In this document: one piece after another, positions 24,592-30,176 of the stretch
Numbering within the stretch: the stretch's first letter is position 1
How the letters are laid out: every line of letters starts with the position of its first letter
Assembly: GCA_045132035.1 (NCBI GenBank)
Contig: JBGURM010000039.1
Coordinates: 1-37,402 of the forward strand
Direction of reading: 5' to 3'
Source: UBA2450 sp045132035
GTDB taxonomy: Bacteria > Bacillota_I > Bacilli_A > RFN20 > CAG-826
Length of the DNA: 37,402 nt
Notes under the pieces: generated by a model
The model's database searches: none
Seen by the model: the letters and a program-made list of their open reading frames with translations, nothing else
Told to the model about the DNA's origin: nothing
Translations under genes and position numbers: made by a program

Positions 24592-26094
24592 TTATTTTTT
24601 CATTTCACGTTTACAGATATACATCTCTTTATCTGCGCGTTTAAAGACATCATCCACAGTCTTATCAGTGTCTTTGTTAAATAAAGAATATCCAATTGCG
24701 GCAGATGCTTTTTCCGCAAGTGAGAGGTGATTATCTTTACTTAATCTAATAATCTTTGATTTGAAATCTAAGACTAAGTCATTAACTTTTTGATAATCAA
24801 TATCTCTAACGATAACAACAAATTCATCTCCTCCAATTCGATACACTGGAGAATGGGTGAATGTTGTGCAGATGAGTTGACTTAATTTAATTAAGGCGAC
24901 ATCTCCATCATCATGACCAAATTCATCGTTAATGGTTTTTAAATAGTTTAAGTCGATCATCACAATACCAAATTCAACGTTTTCACCACTACTAATTTGG
25001 TTATTGATTTCTTCCACTGTGTTATCGTAATTAACTTTACTTCTAACACCGGTTAAACCGTCCTTATTAGCGAGTTCTGACATTTTTAATGTCATTGCTT
25101 GAGAGGCCACTAATTTCTCATTTGTCGCGGTTAATTCATTAATTTGACGATAGACATCATCTTCCATCTTCTTAATGGAAACAGAAAGTTCATGAAGTTC
25201 ATCATGAGTTTTGATATTTAATTTCTTAAATAATTCATGGGTGCTTTCTGGATCATTAACATCATACGCTCCAGCGGTTTTATTTAATTGCTTAATTGGT
25301 CCAATTAAAATGAATCTAATAACAATATAACCAACAATAAAGATACCTAAGGCAGTTAAAGCAAGATAAATGAATAATTCCACAATTCTTTGAGCTTGGT
25401 TTTGTCTAATTTTGGTCATTGATAAATCAACACCAGAATAGCCAATAATAGTAGTTCCATCAGTGTCCATTATTGGGGTTCCAGCAGTAACTAACCAACC
25501 ATATTCTTCTGTATTAGTGATATAAGCTGGGAAACCAATTTTTGGATCTTTAGAAAGATTAAGATAGTTTTGTTCATATAAAGGATCAATACATCCTGGA
25601 GGACATTGTTCTTCTTCATTAACTTCACTATCAGCGACATAGATCCAGATCTTTCGATATAAATCAACAAAAGAAATATAAACACATTCCACATCTTCAG
25701 AATTAGAATTATCAATCTTTCTTAAGAAAGTTAATAACTCACTATATTCAGGCATCTCTTTAACTGAGTTATATCTTGCTTGATATTCTTCCCATTCTGG
25801 AGAACCCCAATCTTCAGACGTTACTAATTCACTTTCTGGAATTGACTCATATATACTTTTAACCGCGTTAGTGACTGTCTTTGCTAAATTCTTATCAATT
25901 ACTTCACTAGTGGTTGTTGCTATATTAGTAGCGGTTCTTTTATAGTTGCTTTCATTAGTTTGGGCACTACTAAGAGAAAAGAAAACCATCGCCACTTCCG
26001 CTAAGATGGCGGCAAAGATAAAAATGATAATCGCAGTTTTAACTCCGATTGGGAATTTAAATGGTTTCTTACTTTTAGTGTTATTCATGTCCAT
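24592..26094 (-). CDS. Membrane diguanylate cyclase (sensor-HAMP-GGDEF) under a c-di-GMP riboswitch
   Basis: A 500-residue enzyme making c-di-GMP from two GTP. TM1 (about 15-40), an extracytoplasmic sensing domain (about 41-235, Cache-like, with a YGWLVTAGTPIMDTDGTTIIGYSGVD-type core split around about 200), TM2 (about 240-262), HAMP, a short helix, then GGDEF (about 340-500). DGLTGVRSK and the active-site RIGGDEFVV (about 418-426) are intact. The inhibitory RxxD site before GGDEF is absent, so product inhibition at the protein level is unlikely. The riboswitch upstream could replace it. The ATG at 26094 follows directly after the terminator T run. A second ATG at 26088 and an upstream TTG are alternatives, and none has a Shine-Dalgarno. 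Confidence 0.9.
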   Translation of the reverse strand: MDMNNTKSKKPFKFPIGVKTAIIIFIFAAILAEVAMVFFSLSSAQTNESNYKRTATNIATTTSEVIDKNLAKTVTNAVKSIYESIPESELVTSEDWGSPEWEEYQARYNSVKEMPEYSELLTFLRKIDNSNSEDVECVYISFVDLYRKIWIYVADSEVNEEEQCPPGCIDPLYEQNYLNLSKDPKIGFPAYITNTEEYGWLVTAGTPIMDTDGTTIIGYSGVDLSMTKIRQNQAQRIVELFIYLALTALGIFIVGYIVIRFILIGPIKQLNKTAGAYDVNDPESTHELFKKLNIKTHDELHELSVSIKKMEDDVYRQINELTATNEKLVASQAMTLKMSELANKDGLTGVRSKVNYDNTVEEINNQISSGENVEFGIVMIDLNYLKTINDEFGHDDGDVALIKLSQLICTTFTHSPVYRIGGDEFVVIVRDIDYQKVNDLVLDFKSKIIRLSKDNHLSLAEKASAAIGYSLFNKDTDKTVDDVFKRADKEMYICKREMKK

Positions 26095-26133
26095 AAAAAA
26101 CAAATATCAGTGCACGCAAAGTTACACTGATAT
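26095..26133 (-). terminator. Riboswitch expression-platform terminator directly before the GGDEF start codon
   Basis: On the - strand ATATCAGTG and CACTGATAT form a perfect 9-bp stem around a 12-nt loop, then TTTGTTTTTT, then ATG. The loop contains CTTTGCGT, the exact complement of ACGCAAAG in the riboswitch core (26186-26193). The two could therefore pair when the aptamer is empty and prevent the terminator. Confidence 0.8.
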
Positions 26134-26150
26134 AAAAATATCATTCATAT

Positions 26151-26226
26151 GAGTGCAACTGGCTGCCCCATTACGGGCCCTTTAGCTTTGCGTCGCCGAA
26201 TTACTTCGGGTTTGCCGATATGTTCT
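26151..26226 (-). ncRNA. Cyclic-di-GMP-I (GEMM-I) riboswitch aptamer
   Basis: On the - strand the conserved GEMM-I blocks appear in order: CGGCAAACC, a small hairpin CCGAAGTAATTCGG, the core GACGCAAAGCTAAAGGG, and the second stem GCCCGTAATGGGGCAGCC ending in AGTTGC. These match the c-di-GMP-I class, including the joining-region A's and the GGGCC/GGCAGCC helix. It lies about 60 nt before the diguanylate cyclase start with a terminator between them. With c-di-GMP bound, the aptamer should free the terminator and shut off the cyclase gene; this direction is inferred from the pairing at 26095-26133. Confidence 0.92.
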
Positions 26227-26233
26227 AAAATAT

Positions 26234-26262
26234 ATTCTAATTATATTAAATAAAATTGTAAA
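26234..26262 (-). promoter_or_regulatory. Promoter of the riboswitch-cyclase transcript
   Basis: On the - strand TTTACA (26262-26257), a 17-bp spacer and TAGAAT (26239-26234): each hexamer is one base from consensus. The predicted start, near 26227, falls just before the aptamer. Confidence 0.75.
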
Positions 26263-26267
26263 GTATG

Positions 26268-26287
26268 GATTTCTATGTATAGAAATC
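26268..26287. repeat. 20-bp palindrome beside the cyclase promoter
   Basis: GATTTCTATGTATAGAAATC has 9-bp arms around GT. It lies between the stop of the next - strand gene (26296) and the -35 at 26257. It may be an operator or a transcript-end hairpin, though it has no T run. Confidence 0.4.
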
Positions 26288-26295
26288 GAAAACCA

Positions 26296-27636
26296 CTACT
26301 TTTTTCTTCTTTTATCACTAATAAACATGTCGTAATTATTCTTATATGGGAAACATGTTACTAGGCCGTGTGGAGGTTCTAAAGAGAAGAAGAATAAGAT
26401 ATCTCGATATAGTCTAAGCGTCTTACCAATCTTTTTGTTTTGTTGATACTGTAAGAACTTAAACATTAGTTGATCTTTCTCAATGAAATGCGCGGACGTT
26501 AATCCTTTTTCATAGGCAACTTTAGCGATCGCAAGCATTTCTTCATCTTTCATATCGCCAATTCTTTCTAAAATTCTTTCTTTGCCATGATAAGTCACTC
26601 CTATATCTAAAGAGTAATTATTTTCTTTCACTACTGATAAGGCTTCTTTAATTAAAGAGTTCTTATATTCAATTGCCTTTTTAATATTCTCTTCAATTAA
26701 GAGTTTCTTAATCTCTTCATCGAAGGCTTCGTCTTCTTCAAATTCAATATAGTTGAGATAGAAGTTTTCATATCTCATCTTTGAGAAGCTTCTAGAAGCG
26801 AGATCACTATTCATTTTATATTTGATATTTTTTAATTCTGTCTTAGCGAATAAATAGTTAAAGCTAATGCTTTCTTTAATGAAGACAAAGTTCTCATTAC
26901 CTAAATTCTTAAATAAGAAATAATGCTTTAAGAAATGAGGCTTATAAGTAAAGATGAAATATTCAATATCTTTAGTTTCAGAATTGATTAATAAACAATC
27001 ATTACGGTCATTTCTATTTTTTGACATCATTTCTAAAGAAAGAACTTTATTATCTAGTTCTTCTTTATTAGTGATGTTCACTAGTTTCTTATCAATGAGG
27101 TAGATGAAATCACTAGTGAAAAGGTTATTCTCTTTAAATATTAGTCGATAGACGTTAGATTCTTTACTTAATTGATATTTGATTTCTTCTTTATATATTT
27201 CTTCGAAATAATCAATATTTTTGATGATGGAGAAGTCCCCTTCTCCTTCATATTGATTCTTTCCTTTAATCTTTAGATGTTTTTCATAATCACTAGTAAG
27301 TGATAATAAATCTTTACTCACATATTTTTGATGAATATTAAGTTGATTTTCTTTTTGATGATCAACTTTAAACAAATAATAGTTTTTACTACTAGAGAGT
27401 AACACTAAAGCTTTTAATTTGTTCTCCTCATAATAAGAGACCACCACTTTAGTGGGAATAGTTTTATAATCAATTTCATTTTTAAAATATTTAATCTTAT
27501 TAATAGGAAATAAATCTTTTCTATTTTCATCAGTTAATCCTTCAATATGAAAACCATATCTTCCTGGTTCAAATAATGAAAGGATGATTGATTTATTAAA
27601 TTCACTATTCTCGTTAACTAAATATTTTTTGACCAT
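26296..27636 (-). CDS. Uncharacterised 446-residue protein with a toxin-like C-terminal domain
   Basis: A soluble, Lys/Glu/Phe-rich protein without signal or membrane segments. The first 340 residues are unrecognised. The C-terminal 95 or so residues (TYHGKERILERIG, then a helix MKDEEMLAIAKVAYEKG, then several strands ending in PPHGLVTCFPY) have the H-x-x-x-R-x-x-x-R opening and strand order of small RelE/DUF4258-like RNase-fold proteins. That is a resemblance by eye only. The ATG at 27636 is preferred over a TTG 39 bp upstream because GATAAT lies 10 nt before it, with TTGCGG 17 bp further up. This would make a leaderless mRNA. It could be a phage-derived or defence gene; function unknown. 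Confidence 0.6.
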   Translation of the reverse strand: MVKKYLVNENSEFNKSIILSLFEPGRYGFHIEGLTDENRKDLFPINKIKYFKNEIDYKTIPTKVVVSYYEENKLKALVLLSSSKNYYLFKVDHQKENQLNIHQKYVSKDLLSLTSDYEKHLKIKGKNQYEGEGDFSIIKNIDYFEEIYKEEIKYQLSKESNVYRLIFKENNLFTSDFIYLIDKKLVNITNKEELDNKVLSLEMMSKNRNDRNDCLLINSETKDIEYFIFTYKPHFLKHYFLFKNLGNENFVFIKESISFNYLFAKTELKNIKYKMNSDLASRSFSKMRYENFYLNYIEFEEDEAFDEEIKKLLIEENIKKAIEYKNSLIKEALSVVKENNYSLDIGVTYHGKERILERIGDMKDEEMLAIAKVAYEKGLTSAHFIEKDQLMFKFLQYQQNKKIGKTLRLYRDILFFFSLEPPHGLVTCFPYKNNYDMFISDKRRKK

Positions 27637-27709
27637 GCTTAAAAATATTATCCATTTTGTAAGCGAAGTCCGCAATTACAAAAGTAAGAATATCACCGAG
27701 GAGGGCCTC

Positions 27710-27738
27710 TTGAAGTAGGCCTTGACTTATGCTATATT
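27710..27738 (+). promoter_or_regulatory. Possible + strand promoter of a short RNA
   Basis: TTGAAG (27710-27715), 17 bp, TATATT (27733-27738). It points at the strong + strand terminator at 27753-27790 with no gene between. A - strand TATAAT also lies here. Weak evidence alone. Confidence 0.3.
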
Positions 27739-27752
27739 ATAAGCGTCTTGTT

Positions 27753-27790
27753 TCCCAATTCCCCTTTTTTGAGAGGAATGGGATTTTTTT
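27753..27790 (+). terminator. Strong + strand terminator with no + strand gene in front of it
   Basis: TCCCAATTCC (27753-27762) pairs with GGAATGGGA (27775-27783, one bulge) and is followed by seven T. On the - strand no T run follows. All neighbouring genes are on the - strand, so it implies a short + strand RNA from this interval. Confidence 0.7.
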
Positions 27791-27795
27791 AGCGC

Positions 27796-27936
27796 CTAGT
27801 GGCTATTACTATTACTATAGTGATGAAATAAATCATCACCAAGAATAGTAGAGCCACAACAAGGTTCTCCACTTAGAGACTCCTTTCTATAGCAGGTCAA
27901 GTCACATTCAAGAGGTAAATTTAAGGAGCGTTCCAT
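27796..27936 (-). CDS. Small 46-residue Cys-containing peptide gene
   Basis: On the - strand AGGAGG, 5 nt, ATG starts a 46-codon ORF ending in TAG. The peptide starts MERSLNLPLECDLTC, has Cys at 11, 15, 26 and 27 (CDLTC and EPCCGS) and ends HHYSNSNSH. It has no signal peptide or membrane helix. The near-perfect ribosome site is the best in the window and argues for translation. Its 3' half overlaps a nested hairpin (27799-27857), so it may instead be, or also be, a structured RNA or a leader ORF. It fills a gap between two - strand genes and follows the terminator at 28042-28067, so it needs its own promoter. I recognise no family. Confidence 0.55.
   Translation of the reverse strand: MERSLNLPLECDLTCYRKESLSGEPCCGSTILGDDLFHHYSNSNSH
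27799..27857. repeat. 59-nt nested hairpin (long inverted repeat)
   Basis: Arms GTGGCT/AGCCAC (27799-27804, 27852-27857), ACTATT/AATAGT (27808-27813, 27844-27849) and GTGATGA/TCATCAC (27820-27826, 27833-27839) nest in order around an AATAAA loop. It covers the last 20 codons of the small - strand ORF. There is no T run at either end. Confidence 0.6.
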
Positions 27937-28017
27937 AAATACCTCCTCACTATTAATAAGAGGGAGAAAATGCGATTTTTTTGATAATTTTCTTTAACTT
28001 TTTTATTAATATGTTTT

Positions 28018-28031
28018 AACTCTCAAGAGTT
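28018..28031. promoter_or_regulatory. 14-bp palindrome upstream of the small ORF
   Basis: AACTCTCAAGAGTT has 6-bp arms and lies between the terminator at 28042-28067 and the 46-codon ORF. A - strand TTGAGA overlaps it, but no matching -10 at proper spacing is seen. It could be an operator. Confidence 0.3.
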
Positions 28032-28041
28032 ACTTGATATT

Positions 28042-28067
28042 AAAAAAGCAGTCGTTATGACCGCTTT
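28042..28067 (-). terminator. Rho-independent terminator of the 29570-28066 operon
   Basis: On the - strand AAAGCGGTC, loop ATAAC, GACTGCTTT form a 9-bp stem with one G-U pair, then a T6 run. It overlaps the stop codon of the membrane-anchored protein gene. Confidence 0.85.
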
Positions 28068-28629
28068 AGGAAACTGTGTAAGTAACAACTACTTTATTAA
28101 TATAAATATCGTTATTACTAGAATAGGTGATTGAGAGATCACTATTCTTAGTGATATCTGAATCATTTAATTTAGTGATGTTATTTCCATCACTATCGGA
28201 GATATATATCTCCATTAATAATGATTTAATCGTTTTACTAGTAATGGTGAATTCTAATTTCACATTACTATTAGAACCTGCAACATCTTCAAAGATATAT
28301 GGTTTAGTTAAATATGGTCCTACTCCAACATTACTATTAGTGGATGAGAATCTTAGTTTCTCATCAATATTAAGAGAGTCATTATGATTAGTGAGTGATA
28401 ATGATTTATCTGTATCTAATGAAGTAGTATCACTAATCATATTAACAGTGAAATTAGAAACATATTTAGGTGGTTCTTTAGTAGTGTTAATAATCGCAGG
28501 AATAAAGATTACACCAACAAAGATGAGATAAAGAATAATAAGAATCAAAATGGTGTATATCCATTTTCTTCTACTTCTTTCTTCATCATCTTTTCTTTTA
28601 GGAAGTTTTTTAATAATGATTTCGCTCAT
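28066..28629 (-). CDS. Membrane-anchored extracytoplasmic protein, unknown
   Basis: A 187-residue protein. The N-terminus is positively charged (KKLPKRKDDEERSRRK), one membrane helix follows (about 23-46, WIYTILILIILYLIFVGVIFI), and then a 140-residue Ser/Asn/Thr-rich beta domain facing outward that ends VVVTYTVS. I recognise no family. The ATG is 5 bp after the stop of the 28635 gene and has no ribosome site of its own, so it is translationally coupled. The two proteins probably act together at the cell surface. Confidence 0.65.
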   Translation of the reverse strand: MSEIIIKKLPKRKDDEERSRRKWIYTILILIILYLIFVGVIFIPAIINTTKEPPKYVSNFTVNMISDTTSLDTDKSLSLTNHNDSLNIDEKLRFSSTNSNVGVGPYLTKPYIFEDVAGSNSNVKLEFTITSKTIKSLLMEIYISDSDGNNITKLNDSDITKNSDLSITYSSNNDIYINKVVVTYTVS

Positions 28630-28634
28630 ATATC

Positions 28635-29570
28635 TTATTTAGCTTTCTTTTTAAGATAATATAACACTCCAAAGGTAACGGAGAGAGTTAATCCACTAAT
28701 AAGGACAATAATAGTAATGTTGTTATCTTTGTTAGACGAGGTAACACTAAGAGTGTCAAACATTAATCTATCAATTTGTCTACCAGTAACAAATTCAGTA
28801 TATATTTTAGGTTCTACTTTGTTATATTTACTGACAATGTAATCATATTTTGACATTGCCCATTCAATAGTAGTATCACTGGCGTCTTTATCGGTTTTAA
28901 TCCATCTTAAGTAATTCTTGGCTGGAGAAATCAAACTGCTATATGCAGTATTAGCGCTTTCCCAGCTATTTTCACCTGTTACTTTAGGTGCGGTTACTCC
29001 ATCATCACAAGAAATGTTTCTCATTGCGGTAACAAAGCTTGTTGTGGCTGTATCAAATGAGAGAAGGTTGAGCCTGCAGTTATCTGCTACTGCAGAAGCC
29101 CAATCAGTCGCATACCACTTTCCACCATTTAAATTTAGGTAGTATGGAGTGGCTTCTGTGGTTTTAAGATAATAGTAATTATTACTATAAGAAAGAACCC
29201 ATTCGTAAAAATATTCGCCATCTGGAATATCTGTGTAATATCTTACATAATCCTTGCTCCTATCGCGAACAAGGTAATTGCCATTATATAAGTTTCTAAT
29301 AACGTATGTATTTTCTTTTCCTAATACTGGAGTAAAGGTAAATGGAGTTGCTAAAGAAGAATATGACTGTCCAACATAAGAGTGGTCAGAATCATTGTTT
29401 TCTTTTAAACCATAAGTTGAATCTATATTTAAAATCCAATATCTTTGGCTATCATCAATATTACTAGCGGCACTTACTTCTTTAACTTGGCTATTAGTAG
29501 CACTAAAAGATATAACTCCCATAGTTAAAAGAAATGAAGCCGCTAACAAGATAAAATTTAATTTTCTCAT
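28635..29570 (-). CDS. Surface protein with signal peptide and C-terminal membrane anchor
   Basis: A 311-residue exported protein. Signal peptide 1-35 (cleavage near VSAAS-N). Residues about 40-165 are Tyr/Trp-rich strands in a repeating pattern (RYWILN, FTFTPV, TYVIRNLYNGNYLV, YEWVLSYSNNYYYLK, YYLNLNGGKWYAT) that resembles a beta-trefoil or lectin-like fold. Residues about 170-255 form a helical region with CDDG, then W and Y positions, ending SKYDYIVSKYN. Residues about 285-305 form a C-terminal membrane helix followed by KKKAK, which anchors it in the membrane with the bulk outside. The promoter is at 29608-29637. Function unknown; binding of host or food glycans is a guess. Confidence 0.7.
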   Translation of the reverse strand: MRKLNFILLAASFLLTMGVISFSATNSQVKEVSAASNIDDSQRYWILNIDSTYGLKENNDSDHSYVGQSYSSLATPFTFTPVLGKENTYVIRNLYNGNYLVRDRSKDYVRYYTDIPDGEYFYEWVLSYSNNYYYLKTTEATPYYLNLNGGKWYATDWASAVADNCRLNLLSFDTATTSFVTAMRNISCDDGVTAPKVTGENSWESANTAYSSLISPAKNYLRWIKTDKDASDTTIEWAMSKYDYIVSKYNKVEPKIYTEFVTGRQIDRLMFDTLSVTSSNKDNNITIIVLISGLTLSVTFGVLYYLKKKAK

Positions 29571-29583
29571 CTACTCTTTTCTC

Positions 29584-29604
29584 CCCTACGCTAAAAGCGT
29601 TGGG
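29584..29604 (-). other. Stem-loop at the 5' end of the 29570-28066 mRNA
   Basis: CCCTACGCT and AGCGTTGGG form a 9-bp stem with one T-T mismatch and an AAA loop on the + strand reading. It begins within a few nt of the transcription start predicted from the promoter at 29608-29637. It would cap the mRNA's 5' end, a layout known to stabilise bacterial transcripts. GGGGAG for ribosome binding lies at its 3' base. Confidence 0.45.
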
Positions 29605-29607
29605 TAA

Positions 29608-29637
29608 AAGATACTAGATACAACTATATTGTGTCAA
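29608..29637 (-). promoter_or_regulatory. Promoter of the surface-protein operon
   Basis: On the - strand a perfect TTGACA (29637-29632), an 18-bp spacer and TATCTT (29613-29608). Confidence 0.6.
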
Positions 29638-29655
29638 CCATTAAAAGAAAACATG

Positions 29656-29673
29656 GGGTTTCTTATATGGTTA
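29656..29673 (+). repeat. 18-nt direct repeat, copy 1 (copy 2 at 37385-37402)
   Basis: GGGTTTCTTATATGGTTA is identical at 29656-29673 and at the last 18 bases of the window, same orientation. Both lie in intergenic DNA upstream of - strand genes. The second copy may extend past the window. Confidence 0.5.
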
Positions 29674-29717
29674 TTTGTGAATAAAAGAAGATCTGAGATA
29701 AATACATATGAGTAGTC

Positions 29718-30008
29718 TTACGATAATGAAATATCAACTTTCTCAAGCAAAAAATCAATTATGTTTAAATGAGTAAGCCATTATGCGATGTATCCTTTTT
29801 ATCAGTAGTAATCACATACTTCGGTGAAGCATCAGTCACATTATCAAATGCTCCGTATTCTCTATCGAAAGCTTTTTGTTCTTTAACAGAATATGCCACT
29901 TGAATTAAGTACTTCTTTTTGTTTCTAATAACAACAAAATCAATTTTTCGGTGGAATTTAAACAAAAATGTAAAAGTTCAACCGCAAAATAGCATTTTCT
30001 ACTTTAAA
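29718..30008 (-). pseudogene. Decayed 3' end of a DUF4143-type AAA ATPase gene
   Basis: Three consecutive frames on the - strand spell the C-terminal nuclease-like domain of the DUF4143 ATPase family. First FKVENAILRLNFY (about 30008-29970, cf. KLENxIxxEL). Then a frameshift into RKIDFVVIRNKKKYLIQVAYS and KAFDREYGAFDNV, then PKYVITTDK and SHNG (29957-29775). Then a second shift into HLNIIDFLLEKV ending in TAA at 29718. Intact members have about 400 residues with an N-terminal P-loop; only about 90 codons remain. No start or ribosome site. It is a relic of a gene family often found as multiple accessory copies in gut bacteria. Confidence 0.75.
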
Positions 30009-30154
30009 TCTAGAATCTCCTTTTTGGTTAATTGCTACCTTTTTTTCGATTTCATTATAGCATTAATGGAGTTATTTTTAATAATTATGCTAAAAGCTTA
30101 TAATGGCTCCAACTCAATTCGCGCCACACTGTAGCGTGTTTTGGAAAGAGTATA

Positions 30155-30174
30155 TAAAAAACAAAGATGTTTGT
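30155..30174 (-). terminator. Weak terminator after the GLUG lipoprotein operon
   Basis: On the - strand ACAAA, loop CATC, TTTGT, then TTTTTA: a 5-bp stem only, 3 bp after the stop codon. Confidence 0.4.
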
Positions 30175-30176
30175 GT

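Noticed and set aside
26113..26124. A + strand GEMM-like core (CACGCAAAG) next to the riboswitch
   Set aside because: It is the complement of the - strand terminator loop. The other conserved GEMM blocks are absent on the + strand, so it is explained as the antiterminator partner.
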